Origin: Rhizophlyctis rosea
Taxonomy: Eukaryota > Chytridiomycota > Chytridiomycetes > Rhizophlyctidales > Rhizophlyctidaceae
Reading direction: 5' to 3'
Assembly: GCA_027596075.1 (NCBI GenBank)
Contig: JADGJC010000003.1
Span: 124,001 to 188,000, forward strand
Length of the DNA stretch: 64,000 nt
Positions 13,401-24,950 of this stretch are shown here, in pieces. The position numbers and the translations under genes are program-made. A model generated the notes under the pieces. The model was not told the origin of the DNA. It worked only from the letters and a program-made list of their open reading frames with translations, and did no database searches. The first letter of the stretch is position 1; every line of letters starts with the position of its first letter.

Positions 13401-13898
13401 CGTCCTCCCTACTACGCAGCTCACCCCCAACCACCTCAATCCCACCCACATGCCATGCACGGCCATCCTTACGAGCACCATCCACCACCTCACCCGGGAA
13501 TGTACCCATCATCGGGCGCCCCCTCTCCACACATGTACCGCACCGCAGCACCCACACCCATCCCGCAAATGTCCCAACCACCCCCTCCGCACGCACTTCA
13601 ACCCCAACAACAACCGCCGCCAAGTGCGGGTGGCCCACCACCCCAACAACCCGGAATGTCCGGACCTCCACCACCCGGTGCGATGCAGTATCCTCACCCA
13701 CCACCACCTCACCAACAGCACCTTCCGCACGGGCATCCGCATGCACCGCCACAGCCAGCGACGCATCCGCATCCGCATATGCCGCCTGGTGCGCACCCGT
13801 ATGCGTTTGCGCCGCCTGGGGCGGTGCCGCATGGACCGCCGCCGGGTGTGGCGGTGGGAGTTGGGCCCGGGCTGTATGGGCCTAGGGGGTATGCTTAG
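10423..13898 (+). CDS. Pro/His/Gln-rich low-complexity protein, probably nuclear
   Basis: Exons 10423-11098, 11156-11316 and 11376-13898 join in phases 1 and 0 and give 1119 residues; an in-frame ATG at 10384 could add 13 more. Residues 1-225 are Ser-rich with an acidic patch and a basic KKQRKR cluster at the end. Exon 2 and the start of exon 3 are Lys/Ser-rich (SKKKSKSSKR), typical of nuclear localisation. The only segment that looks folded is around bases 11670-11800, a charged helix reading LRQRLEEFEYDVADRYKERY then an ISYMIAGRL stretch. The remaining 650 residues are Pro/His/Gln-rich, with a near-pure His/Gln tract at 12736-12800 and many HPHP and PPP runs. I do not recognise the family. 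A transcription or chromatin cofactor is a guess from composition only. Confidence 0.75.
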
Positions 13899-14831
13899 GT
13901 CCGGGAGGGGGGAAGGAAGGGGGTCGTTTGGAGTGCACGAGCAAGAGGGGTTTTGGTTTAGGATAGAATTTAGCAAGTTCTTTCGATTGTAAATAAGTGT
14001 TAATTTTTTTTTTGTTTTTCCTGTTCAATAGTGATATTTTTGCAAAACTATGCAAAATCGACTGAGTGATGTAGTGCTTGAAGGAAATGTTGATGACCGA
14101 CCAGGTGGTGTGGGTTCATTGACATGGTCAATAGTCTGTGGTTCGGAAAGTAAACGTTCGGGGAGTTTTCCAACTTGATCCTTTGAACATAATGGACCGC
14201 TATTGAAGTGAAGTAGGTAACCGTAAAGTCCCACAGATCATGATGCATCCGGCAAATATATCACAAGTTTTAGAGGAACGCTCAAAAGGACGCATCCGTA
14301 ATGTACACACGGAGACGCCTTCTCACCATAGCGACCATGGACCTCCATCACTGCTCGTTGTAAAAAGTATAAGTATGCCCCAAGGTTGGAGCAGGCCCTT
14401 CTGATGCAATAGGATCCGATGTTGTGTGCTGAAGTCCGGCGAGCAGTGGGTCGTTTACACTTGTGACACGCCCAGTTGCAAACTGAAGAAGGAATGGAAT
14501 CTGACGGAGACGAATTTTACAACATCATTCGTCAAAAGCTGGTTGCATCAAGTAAGGATAGTATGGAGATGTTGTCAGACTATCTGGGACGTGACGACAG
14601 AGTCATCGCCCTTTGTGGTGAGTGGCCAAAGCTATTAGTGAGTGCACGAACAATATTTCGGGTGAGAGTAAGGCTCGAGGAATGGAATGTATTCGTATAT
14701 TTTTAATATATTTCGGACGATCCCCTGCCACCGCTACATGGAAGTAGTTCGTTAAGGCCTCTTGGCCTTCCGTTCATATTTCTTCTTTTAGAAATCTTCC
14801 TACACAAGTACAGATATACGCGACTTCCCCA
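13899..14831. other. Intergenic
   Basis: This region holds the 3' ends of two convergent genes. A small plus-strand frame at 14494-14620 (starting MESDGDEFY) ends near a good donor (TGTGGTGAGTGG), but no partner exon was found, so it is not called as a gene. Confidence 0.4.
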
Positions 14832-16561
14832 TCAGGCCCCGATAGACCCGTCTGCAGGATCTTCCGGCATCCAGATATCCCGTGAAGTGTTCTTTGGTGA
14901 TGTCCCTTCTCGTGCCGCCCTCCAAGAGCTGGGATATGTATCCGATTCCCAATTAACTACTTCGAAATACCCTTCTTTGTTGGCACCCAGTCGGTCCACC
15001 TTCACACGCTGGCGTTTGGCTTCCTGCCACAAAGATGAGGTGTTGCAGCCGCAGGAGGGTGTCGGACAGTGCCCACTTCTGCGACCCAGCCATTGGATCT
15101 CTGTCAAGGGTTCCGAGATGGCTTTCCCGTGACGGTGCCGATCGAATCTGAGCTGTTTAGCAACCCACCGCACCGGCACTACATGGCCCTTCTGTAGGAT
15201 ATCCGTCGGTGGGGTGTCAACGAAGCTGCTTTGTGAGTGAGAGCATTGGATAAGGCGGGCAACATTGTGACTGTTGAACTGCTATACATGTATTTACATG
15301 GTGCTTCATCTGCAGGTATCTACAATCACTCATCTTCTCACCCGTACCCTGACATAGCTTTGATGAACTGGACCCACTGCCCAACACCACACTTGACATG
15401 CACCGCCAAACAAGTAGAGCGCCCACCCACGACCGCCCAATCCACTTCATATTCAATTTTGGGAGTGGTACGGGTAGGGTGGGTATGGTGGACGGTGCGT
15501 ACCAAGTTTGTCACGTCCCTATCGTCTTCAGGATCCTCAACCGAAGGACAGGGAATCCGGAAAGAAGGTTTCCCCTTCTCATGCCCCTGATGAAACCGAA
15601 ACGCCAACACCTTGCCCTTCCACCTCTCCCGTGCCGCACCAAACTCCGCCCCCCGAGTCGGCAAGAAGTGATATATAACCCGATTCAGATCCCTACTGCC
15701 CAACTGCCGATACTGGCGGAAGTACCCTTCTGAGAGTCCCGGTGTGATGGTCTTATACTGGTATCCCTGTAACAGCCCAGACCACACCTTCCCAGTGAAT
15801 TCCCGGACTTTCGTTAAGAGTTTCATGTTGCCGGATTGATCCCACGGGTCTAGCTGGAACAGTGCAAACTTCTTTTGTGCTTCGAGGATTGATCTACCGG
15901 TCTCTGTTCCGAGGATTTGTGCAGCCGTTTCTTTCGGTATGACTTCCGTGAAGAGTTTTACGCGCTCTAACACTGTGGAGGCTTCCTGGATGCGTTTTAA
16001 GCCGGCTTTGTTAACTTCCTCTGGGGGAAGCTTTCCGACTGCTTTCCACATCAGTGCTTCCAAAGCAGTTTGCAACTTCTCCCCTTCTCGTAACTTCATG
16101 ATGGAGGTCAGGGTTTGGTGGTAGCTGCTTCTCATGTGATCGACGAGAGGGGATTGGTCAGGAGTGGCCACGAGGAAACGGGGATGGAGGTCGGGTGTCC
16201 CGCGGTGGAAGCCGGCTGCGAAAGTTACGGTGACGGAGTTATAGCTTTCGTATGCGGTACTGAACCCGATGTACTGACAACTGCCGTTCCGGAGTGGTGA
16301 ACCAAAGTTGAGGTGGAGGGTTGAGGTGTGTTGTCGAAACCAGCGTTTGAGGTGGGTGCCTGATGCCGCTCGCCAGACACGGCTTACACATCTGCATCGG
16401 TCGATATCGTTCAGGTGATCTAGATATTCGAAGATGCACGTTACCACGTCGAACTGGGATAGGGCTTGGGTGGCAAAGGAGGGAACGATGGTTTCTACGG
16501 AAGGAAGCTTGACAACTGTAGCAGGGGACTTGGCTGACCGCTTTGTTCGTTTGCGAGGCAT
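14832..16561 (-). CDS. F-box protein, 537 residues
   Basis: Exons 16561-15342 and 15225-14832 are joined by a 116-base GTGAGAAG...GCAG intron in phase 2. Without splicing the frame stops straight after the junction, and the downstream exon carries clear coding sequence (FVDTPPTDILQKG). Residues 30-75 form an F-box: a hydrophobic lead, then DVVTCIFEYLDHLNDIDRC and VSRVWRAAS. This is the Skp1-binding module of SCF ubiquitin ligases in known family members. After it come about 450 residues with a helical middle (PPEEVNKAGLKRIQEAST) and beta-rich ends that I cannot place. No LRR, WD or Kelch repeats are visible, so the substrate-binding part is of unknown type. The N-terminus is basic (MPRKRTKRSAK). 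Confidence 0.8.
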
Positions 16562-16705
16562 TACTGTGTATCAAAAGACGGTGAAGATTATTGCAGCACA
16601 GGTCAACCCCCTGATCGGGTGCATCTTCGTTCTCCTGTCAAGTCTTGCTTCCAGTTTGACAAGTAGCTATGAATATGGATAAGAAGCATATATTCGCATC
16701 CACAT

Positions 16706-16778
16706 GTTCGCATAGTGTAGTGGTTATCACGTTTCGTTTACACCGAAAAGGTCGTCGGTTCAATCCCGACTGCGAGCA
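16706..16778 (+). tRNA. tRNA-Val (anticodon UAC)
   Basis: A full cloverleaf can be read. The acceptor stem GTTCGCA pairs with TGCGAGC with one G:U pair, followed by discriminator A. The A-box region reads TAGTGTAGTGGTTATCAC. The anticodon stem TTTCG/CGAAA encloses loop TTTACAC, giving anticodon TAC. The B-box is GGTTCAATCCC. There is no intron. A run of T follows at about 16803, suitable as a Pol III terminator. Confidence 0.95.
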
Positions 16779-17249
16779 CTAAGGAGAGCTGACTCAACCC
16801 GATTTTTTTTTCTCTGCCATATTTCCTTAAGATTTCCTCACTTGCATATTCTCCGTAGCTTTTCTCGTTATCTAGACTTGTTGTGCATTAGTCTAATGCC
16901 GAATGATATATCAACGCACAAATGGTAGGGAATAGCGGGGTTTTTATGACATTGGTGCAAATCGCGAGGACACAATCGGCTGTGCTGTTCCTAATGTGAA
17001 TCCATTGTATTCACCTACGGACCTGTTTCCCAACGAACTTGCGGCATTCCTTCGCAAGCAATGAGCCCAACGTCCATGCCAATAGGATCCTGTTCATCAT
17101 AAATCATTCTCCATCAAGATTAAACCCAGTCCATCTACTAGATGCATTCTATTCCATGATAAAAATTACACATGCTAATCCTAAATCGTCAACCCTATGC
17201 AAACACAAAAAGTACAAACTAAGCGTGGAGGGGCGCCAGGAGCCCCTAT

Positions 17250-19114
17250 CTAAGCAAGCATAGATTGTCCGGTCATCTCCTCAGGAACAGGAAGACCCAT
17301 GTACTCAAGGATAGTGGGAGCAACATCGCACAAAGCACCGGTACGGTCGGCGACGAACTTGCGCTTCTCGGAGGTTATGATGAAGGGGACTAGAAGGGAT
17401 GATAACATGAGTCATACGATTTACAGAGCAAATGCTATACAAAATGCATACCCTTGTTGGTAGTGTGAGCAGTGTGGGGTTGACCGTTCTCACCGAACAT
17501 CTTCTCGGCGTTTCCGTGGTCGGCGGTGACGAAGAGGGTGTAGCCGGCGCGCTTGCATGCCTCGTAAATGATTCCGATACCCTTGTCGGTGGCTTCTACA
17601 CCCTTGATGGCAGCTTCGTAAACACCGGTATGACCAACCTATTTGCGACCATTGAGTTTCTAGATGCAATATAATGGAATTCCACCGATGAAACTTACCA
17701 TGTCCGGAGGAGCGAAGTTGCACATAACGAAGGGGTATTTTTGGCTCTCAAGGACCTCAGCGACCTGAAAAAAGCATTCTGATGAATCTTCTGCTACGCT
17801 GGTACAGCGCAGCATGAGCTATTGACGTACCTTCTCGGCAACGGGGATCGCACTCATCTCAGGCTGCAAGTTGTAAGTCGCAACCTTCGGTGATGGGACG
17901 AGCTCACGGTCCTCCAACGGGTACTGAGCCTCCGTACCACCGTTAAAGAAGAAGGTGACGTGGGCGTATTTCTCAGTTTCGGCAATGTGACTTTGAGCAA
18001 CCTTTTGCTTGCCAAGCCAGTCGGCCAAAACGTTGTCCATGGATTGTGGGGGGAAGATGAGGGGGAAGGGGAAGTCGCCCTTGTATTGGGTCATGGTGGT
18101 GATGTGCTATTTTCCAATGTGATGATGAGATAGAGGTGTGATATTTCGAATATGCTTTCAGACTTACGATGTCCTTGGGTTGCTTCTTGGGCTCAAAGGG
18201 AATAGGTGCAACGCCCAACGCTTGGTTAATCTCACGCATACGGTCACTTCGGAAGTTGAAGAAGATCAAAGTGTCATTGTCGCTGATACGGCCCTCATCA
18301 CCAACAATGATGGGCTTCAAGAACTCATCGGTCTCATCCTTAGCGTAACGATCCTCAATAGCCTTCAAGACATCCGTAACGTGCTCTCCCTCTCCAGCAA
18401 CAAGACCGTCATACGCGATCTTGACACGTTCCCACCGCTTGTCACGGTCCATGGCGTAGTAACGTCCAACGACAGTGGCGACTTCACCGTAGCTGATGCT
18501 GGCGATGTGGTCGAGCAAGTCCTTCATGTACTTGTCCGCGGATTTGGGGGAGGTGTCACGACCGTCACCGAAGAAGTGAACGAAAGCTTTGGGGACACCA
18601 TATTCCTTAGCGGCGGTCAAAATTTCCTTGAGGTGGTTGATGTGGGAGTGGACACCACCGTCGGAAACGAGACCGAGGAGGTGGAGACGGCCATTGCCGG
18701 ACTTTGCGCGCTCAAAAGCCTTCACCAAGTTGGGTTGTTGGGCGAACTTCTTTTCCTTGATGGCAAGCTCGATACGGACGATGTCCTAGGTGGGAGCAAG
18801 GGATGTAAACAAAACACCATAAACAAACTTGCCGGCCCTGTGACAAAAAATAAATACAAGCGAAAACCAACCTGGTACACAATGCGACCAGCGCCAATGT
18901 TCAAGTGTCCGACCTCAGAGTTACCCATTAAACCATCAGGAAGACCGACAGCAAGACCGTGCGCAGAGATATCGGAGTTGGGGTAACGGTTGCGGAGATC
19001 AGTCATGACGGGAGTTTCGGCATTGCGGATGGCGTCGCCGGCAGGGTCCGCCTCGGCGGAGACACCCCAACCATCGATGACAATGAGGCAGGCTTTGGCA
19101 GTGGGTTCGGCCAT
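17250..19114 (-). CDS. gpmI: 2,3-bisphosphoglycerate-independent phosphoglycerate mutase
   Basis: Six exons: 19114-18872, 18785-18168, 18106-17831, 17764-17699, 17638-17452 and 17389-17250. They give 509 residues, the usual length for this family. It interconverts 3- and 2-phosphoglycerate in glycolysis using two Mn ions, in the cytosol. Visible signatures: CLIVIDGWG near the start (metal Asp), GNSEVGH with the phospho-accepting Ser, [27 protein letters not shown] with binding Arg residues, [20 protein letters not shown], and TADHGNAE with metal ligands near the C-terminus. All key residues I can check are present, so the enzyme should be active. Every junction keeps phase (0,0,0,0,1). Fungi are split between this enzyme and the unrelated cofactor-dependent form. 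Confidence 0.97.
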
Positions 19115-20468
19115 CTTGATATACGCTACGGGTTTAGATGGGGTACGTTGGTGGTAGATCTAGGAGCCGCTAAGAGCAAAGAAGGATTGGTGGAGTGTCT
19201 GCCAACCCAATTTTTCGGAGCAGAACCGTTCCAGATCAAAACTGCGATCACGATGAGATCATCAGTGATAACGGAAGATCTGGTAAGCAACAGCACTCTC
19301 TTGCGCGTAGCTTCTGGCGACATTTTATCAATGCATTATGCATCATCCGAGCTCCCACTAGCAAAAGGTTTAAAATGATTGCATATCCATAAAAAATCAA
19401 TGCAGCGTGCGAAACGCCCATCCAAGCAGTCGTGCAATTCAGTCCATCCACCGCAAGTACGTAAATCTCGACAGGTCTACAGGATATTCCAAGATGGTTA
19501 AAACAACAGATGCTTGGAAGCCTAAATTAGGTAAAGACACAAAGACGAGGTGGTCTGAAAGAGATCCTACACCCCCAGTTGAATATCTCATGGAACCGTG
19601 CGGCCGGCCGGATGGTACCTGCATCTCACCCAGATCAAACCCGGGTGGGAACCACGTGGAACCTGTGCCGTTGGATGGGCGTCCAATTTCCATGAGGTTG
19701 ACGTGCATAGCACAAGACGCGCAGCCAGCTTCTCCCATCTTCCCATGAAATGTGGCCATGACAAAAAAGGGAAAATGTGAGAGTTGAACCGGCAATCTTA
19801 GGTATGCAGAGCATGCGTGTATCCACACAGCTATTGCCGCATTCTTGACAGTGACTGTTATTGGTTGAACACCAACCCTGATGACCAGTAGTGCAATTTT
19901 CGCTGAACCCCGAGGGTCATTTGTCAAAAAGTGTGTGGGAGGGATCTTTGAGACTGTATCTATCAAATGTCTCGAAGAATTCCAATGTGGAGAATGTCAG
20001 AAGTCAAGCTTGATTACACGAACAGCAAGCTCCAATAATATTTTCAGAAGATCCAAAAAGTGAAGGACTTAGGGATGTTTATTCATTGAAGGGCTGTTGA
20101 GGCAGACTTGCCCTAGATTTGACCTGTAACTAACCCGCGTTTGACCCGGATGTTACACAGGGTCTGTGATGCCACCAATGATCTGATTATCCAATTGGTA
20201 ACACGGAAGTGCACGCTGGGTGAGCTCAACCCAGACCGCCAGCCAGCATGTTTCCACCCGGAAATTGGATGCGCGCCACAAAAAGAGACGGTAGGCGTCT
20301 GACAATGTCACACCATTCAGCTGGCTTTGATACGCCACATGCAATGGTGGTGGCATTGTTGGAACAATGTGGATGCTGGGTGGGAAGCGGAAGGTGGCTT
20401 GCAGTAGCGGGTTGGATCCCGCACCAGATCTGGACGGAAATCGTCCACGCAGCCAGGAGCCGGTCGTA
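19115..20468. other. Intergenic with a tRNA-like remnant
   Basis: There is no supported protein gene. On the minus strand at 19840-19781 the sequence reads like a decayed tRNA: GCGGCAA, an A-box-like TAGCTGTGTGGA, a CTGCAT anticodon-loop-like part, and a B-box-like GGTTCAACTC. The anticodon and T stems do not pair, so it is either a pseudo-tRNA or the head of a tRNA-derived short element. Confidence 0.4.
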
Positions 20469-20684
20469 CAGATTCCGCAAGATATTCAATTGGGCGTGTA
20501 TGGAATAAAGTCTGGCTGCCGGGACCCAGTCGCAGAAACACAAAAAAGTAATCAATCAAGTATCAACAACCGAGCCCAGATTCCGCAAGATATTCAATTG
20601 GGCGTGTATGGAATAAAGTCTGGCTGCCGGGACCCAGTCGCAGAAACACAAAAAAGTAATCAATCAAGTATCAACAACCGAGCC
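20469..20684. repeat. 108-base direct tandem duplication, two copies
   Basis: The units 20469-20576 and 20577-20684 read as identical, each starting CAGATTCCGCAAGATATTC and ending AACAACCGAGCC. The last bases of the second unit (GAGCC) are the 3' acceptor end of the adjacent minus-strand tRNA-Arg, so the first unit ends in a duplicate of that tRNA tip. Confidence 0.9.
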
Positions 20685-20751
20685 TACCAGGGGTCGAACC
20701 TGGAATCTCCTGATTCGTAGTCAGGCGCCTTATCCATTGGGCCATAGGCCC
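20679..20751 (-). tRNA. tRNA-Arg (anticodon ACG)
   Basis: On the minus strand the acceptor GGGCCTA pairs with TAGGCTC, then discriminator G. The A-box is TGGCCCAATGGATAAGG. The anticodon stem CCTGA/TCAGG encloses CTACGAA, giving anticodon ACG. The B-box is GGTTCGACCCC with a paired T stem (CCAGG/CCTGG). There is no intron. The tandem duplication at 20469-20684 touches its 3' end. Confidence 0.94.
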
Positions 20752-21229
20752 CGTTTGGAGATTAATATAGTGCATGCAAATCATATCAGGGTTGCTGTCG
20801 AACCCGTTCGAAAACGGTGCTGTGGAAAAGACGGCTCAGATGCTGAATCGGGTTGTGAGAGAAGTCCCGTTCAATGAGCTTTGAACATCACTATTCCCAA
20901 CAACAAGAACGGGAACATTTGTCGTATAGGCTAAGCAATCACTAGTATATTCCGGCATCCTTTATTCCACTGGCTGGAGCTCCATTAAATGCCCAACCCC
21001 CCCTTCAAAAGTCTTTCAAACGCACATCATCATGATCTACAAAGCAAACTCCCCACTTCAGTCGCCCGCCTAAATCCCATAATATTCAAGCATTGAATAT
21101 GCAGAAATCAAAAGGCCAATTGCACCCAAAAGCCAAAATACAGGAGCTGAAGACTTTTGAACGGTAAGCAAAAACGTGACAACGAGACCAGAAACATTAC
21201 TCACCAGGATTCAGGACATTCTAAACTCA
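20752..21229. other. Intergenic
   Basis: Between the tRNA-Arg and the first member of the four-gene array. No open frame or repeat of note was seen. Confidence 0.4.
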
Positions 21230-22645
21230 TCATCTACAAGTCATCGCATACATCATCCAAAACTGCTTCTGATCTTCCATCTCATCAACCCGTCCCTCAG
21301 CAGACTGCCACAACCTCCGGAATCTGTCCTCAGCCTCCCTCGAATTCCTCAGCTGATCCTCCAACTGCCGTATCTGGCGCCACATCATGTTCTCACGATT
21401 CCTCCAAGAATCGCGGTCACGTTGATACATTTCGTAAGGAGTATCCCCTCTGTCCCTATCTTCCTCCTCAGATCCGTACTCTGAATCCCCCTCGCCCTCC
21501 TTGTCATCCGAACAGTTACACCATACACTACATCGGTGAGGTCCCTCATCCGGAGCATATCTGTCAGATTCGTTGTCCCAATTCCCATCATCCGACCCAC
21601 TCATGGAGTTGTACCCCTCCGGGATATAGTTAGCCTGGTACCCCCCCTCCTCTTCTTCTTTTTTCACCCTCATCACTTCCAGCTGCCGACTCCTCGCCGC
21701 TTTTTCAGCCTGCCGTTTCCTCTTTGCCTCCTCCTCAGCCTCCCGCTTCCTCCTCGCCATCTCCGCTTTCACTTGCCTCCCCTTTGCAGCATATTTCACT
21801 CCAATCTCACGTATCACCTCCACCCAATCCTTGTATCTTGCTCCAAGCTCCCCAGGCCGTTGACTCAAAAATGTGTACCGATCCTTCATGCGCATGAACT
21901 CCGCCTTCAGCTCGTGAATAGTCCAGGTGCGGCTCTCGGGGCCGCCGTGGGCACGTTGGTGTTCCTGCCTGTATCTTTTGGCAAGTTGATTCCATTCCGC
22001 TGATCCTAGGGTAGGTGTTCGTCGATCAATTCGAAGAGCACTAGATTGGTAGGATGTGAAGGGTTTGTAAGATTTGATGTTGTTTCGCGCAAATATAGAT
22101 GTGCGGTGCCCTACATCGCGGATCTATTTTATTGGGATCGCGTTGGCGAGGGGGAGCAACCGGTTGTGTCGGTAGATTGGAATTGCGTTGACGGGCAGCA
22201 TTTGATGGGTTGGCGGTTTCAGGTTCCTGATGATATACATCTCCATTATTATTGTAGACAAAAGTGTTTTGCACCACGGAAGAACTGTTGTTGATGCTCT
22301 TTACAGCTCGTGGACCACTTTCAATGTTATCCTGGTAAACAAACTTCGACTGATCAGTGATGAGAACGTCAAGGGTGTATCAACGACATAGTAGCAATAA
22401 AATCACACCTGAGAGTTCACTGCCACACCATCTGCGCTCGCCCAATCTGACTCTACCGTGTGAGAAGGTCCTTGCGCTGCTGAATGACTTGTAGATCGTT
22501 GCCGTTTTGCGACTGGTCCGGTAACCGGTCGAGGAGGAAGTTTTGGTCGTTGAGCGGCAGGCCGGTTCGTGAATCGCGAAGGGCCGGAGGCATCAGCAAG
22601 GTTTTCGCTCACCAACCGCGAGCGCTTCTTGTTAGTACTGAGCAT
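21230..22645 (-). pseudogene. Array copy A: Myb/SANT-like coiled-coil family, frameshifted
   Basis: Copy A of a four-member family. Exons 22645-22409, 22331-22115 and 22040-21230 use the family's intron phases (0, then 1). Exon 1 encodes a basic, Pro/Ser-rich stretch with a VAKRQR nuclear-signal-like motif. Exon 2 opens with the conserved block around 'ESGPRAVKS'. Exon 3 starts with a helical domain (LFELIDEHLP, then EWNQLAKRYRQ and HELKAEFMRMKDRY), then a charged coiled coil, an acidic region and a conserved tail (IRQLEDQLRNSREAE to FWMM). One base is missing after CTACCC (about 22006-22011). The frame therefore meets TAG at 22008-22006, while the next bases continue the protein in another frame. 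The second donor is the weak GTAGGG. Function unknown; the fold resembles Myb/SANT or DUF6818-type DNA-binding domains by eye. Confidence 0.75.
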
Positions 22646-22807
22646 GAAGGAGTAGCTAAGGAGTTCTCGATTGTGGTGGTGAAATGAGGGTGTTCCCAGC
22701 CTGAGGAATCTCACGATGCACCACCATCACCCCGTCCGACGATCACATGGGAACGAAGCCTTTCTGTTCTCCCTTGGAAGGAGTTGGATCCATAAGAACT
22801 CATTCTG

Positions 22808-22825
22808 GTGTCACAACGCTACCCC
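22808..22825 (-). promoter_or_regulatory. Shared upstream element, copy A (diverged)
   Basis: On the plus strand GGTGTCACAACGCTACCC lies about 165 bases before the start of copy A. It matches, with a gap and changes, the element found before copies B, C and D, and is likewise followed by a GGTGATATGG-like run. It is probably a promoter part duplicated with the unit, but its role is inferred. Confidence 0.45.
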
Positions 22826-22925
22826 ATTTCCTCCATAAGAGGTGATATGGAATGTACATTGTTCAGTCCAATAGGTCCGAACAGGGTCCGTGACACTTTT
22901 GAGTTGAGCATGCTCCATGTGAAAG

Positions 22926-22977
22926 CTGAATCTCCTGATTTCTAGTTAGGCGTCTAGTCCATCGACTCCGTTGTACC
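22926..22977 (-). other. Degenerate tRNA-like remnant
   Basis: The segment resembles the D and anticodon arms of the tRNA-Arg at 20679-20751. On the plus strand AATCTCCTGATT is shared exactly and the following TAGTTAGGCGTCT differs at few sites. The T arm and acceptor stem are absent, so it should not be functional. Confidence 0.5.
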
Positions 22978-23606
22978 TAGTTACTATCCGGCACCCGCTA
23001 CAATAACATACGATACATATCGACATACATATAGATGCATATCGGGTGTATGAGTTTCCATGGAGCCAAATGCACGGCAAATCATGGGGTAGATCTCAAT
23101 GTGGTATTGAAAATGAACACCATGACTCTGATGCCGAACTTACATTGAAGTCGGGCCGAAATAGCAAGTTTCAAATGATTCATTGAGTTCAAAGAAATAT
23201 TTCCAATTCTTTGGCCGAACATGGCCCTCCATAACCCACAAATACAGGAAAAAATTACAGCTTACAACGCAAAGCATCTAAGGAAAGATGTTGACCATCA
23301 TGATATGATATCATTCATCCCACACAGGAAAAACCCCACCCTGCCCAGCAGAAACCCAGATTTGCCAGACGGGAAGTGCCACAAAACGAGCAGCCCTGCA
23401 ATGCGCAAATTCAGCTTCCCACGTCATGAACTTTGCAAATCACTTTCATGTCAAACACCTATTACAGGAAACCTCCAGCGCACCTTGCTCTTCAAAATGA
23501 ACTCCGCATCATCGCCATAAACATCCACACATCTCTTTGTTCTTCCAAATCATCTGCCCGTCGCTTAGATATTCGCCCTGTCTCCTGAAATATGCCACCG
23601 AATCCC

Positions 23607-24788
23607 TCAAGTTGCTGAGCTCACTTCCAACTGACGTATCCACCGCATCAAGGCAGCTTCGGAATTCCTACTTGCTTGCGAATATGTGTTGGCAGTGTCC
23701 TGTTCGTCGTTTTTGGATTCGTTTGCAGAACCTTCATTCCAATCGGACTCAGAACCGTACTCCGCTTCCTCGTCTTCCGAATCGTGTTCAAAATCAAAGT
23801 CCTGTCCTCCGTCATCTAAACAGTACGCCGAGCTATAATCATCTTCCCCGTCCTCCGAACCATACTGAGAACTATACTCTTCCTCCGAATCGTGCCCAGA
23901 ATCACACTCCGAGTCCCTTCCCTCATTCGCCCTGTTGGCCTCGTGACTTCCATGAATCTCAGCCATAGTAATTTGCGCCGCACGCTGGCCCATTGCAGCT
24001 TTAAGGCCGTTCATGACCTCCAACGCGTACTTGTATTCTGCCCCAGTCGCCCCGGGTTGGCGACTCTTCTTTGCGAAGTCCTTCGTCATAGCTAAGAAGT
24101 CCTTCTTGAGCTCATGCGCTCTCTGAGGGCGACTTCCCGGAGCGCGAACTTGAAGCCCGTTGTTGTACCGCCCGGTGAGTTGCTTCCATTCCCCGTTCGT
24201 GGCGGGTGGGAGTTCTCTGATTAATTTATTGAGGACTAGAACAGAATGTCAAAATGGAGGTCAGTGAGTTCCCAAAGGGATTCTCGGTTGTAAGGTATGA
24301 GGAACTTACAAAGTGAATCTATAACGCCGTCCTCGAGATCCTGTATTGTCATGTAGGTGCTGGACGGGTGGATGGGGAATCATAAACAATGGAAGTGTTT
24401 CGTCGCACCACAAATGGACTGTTGGCCATGTCCTTTACGGGTCGTGGACGGGCTTCAATGTTTTTCTGATAAGGAAGTAGCCAATGAGTGACAGTAATAG
24501 GATTTGGTATTTCAACCATGAATATCACACCGGATGGACAGCTGGGACCACCTCTGAGGTTCCGCGGTTCTCCTTCTCATCGCTGACAGCAGACCTTTCA
24601 ACTTGTGCGGATGAATGAGACAAAGGTCGTTGCCGTTTTGCGGGTGGTCCGTTGAGCGGCGGAGCAGGAAGTTTTTGTGTGTTGTGAGCTTTGTTGGAAG
24701 ACCGCGAAGGTCCAGCTTCATCGAGTTCACTAGGCTCTCCGGATGCGACGGCGCGGGCGCGTTTAGTTAGTTTACTTTGTGTTTGCAT
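23607..24788 (-). pseudogene. Array copy B: Myb/SANT-like coiled-coil family, frameshifted
   Basis: Exons 24788-24531, 24465-24310 and 24235-23607 follow the family plan. Exon 1 has GPPAKRQR. Exon 2 opens IEARPRPVKD and NSPFVV. Exon 3 has LNKLIRELPP, GEWKQLTGRYN, RAPGSRPQRAHELKKDF and a long Glu/Ser/Asp-rich coiled region. Exon 2 is 156 bases long, one short of the phase-1 length in the sister copies. Its frame stops at TGA 24351-24349, while the following bases (reading MTIQDLEDGVIDSL in a shifted frame) lead into the conserved donor TTTGTAAGT. A second break lies near 23630: the frame ends at 23607, but the conserved tail (LSNLRDSVAYFRRQGE) continues in another frame to about 23510. It was probably once a full member and is now broken twice. 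Confidence 0.72.
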
Positions 24789-24920
24789 CGGGACAATAGT
24801 GGGCACAAAGCGATGATGGTAAACGTCCAGAAGCCGCGCTTCTTTTGCAAGATGGGAATAGGTGTCGGGAAGGAGGGATTCCCTTGAAATCCTTTTCACA
24901 CGATCACACACTCCAAATTT

Positions 24921-24950
24921 GGTGTCACAAACGCCATCCAATTCGTCCAA
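24921..24950 (-). promoter_or_regulatory. Shared upstream element, copy B
   Basis: The plus-strand GGTGTCACAAACGCCATCCA followed by ATTCGTCC, then AATTGGTAATATGG, about 135 bases before the start of copy B. It is nearly identical to the copy D element at 29032 and similar to that of copy C at 27048. Confidence 0.6.

Noticed and set aside
12802..13752. Antisense frame of 316 codons
   Set aside because: It is the shadow of the His/Pro-rich gene; codon bias there leaves the opposite strand free of stops.
14476..14706. Small plus-strand frame containing MESDGDEFYNI
   Set aside because: A donor-like site follows, but no acceptor and second exon were found before the convergent F-box gene.
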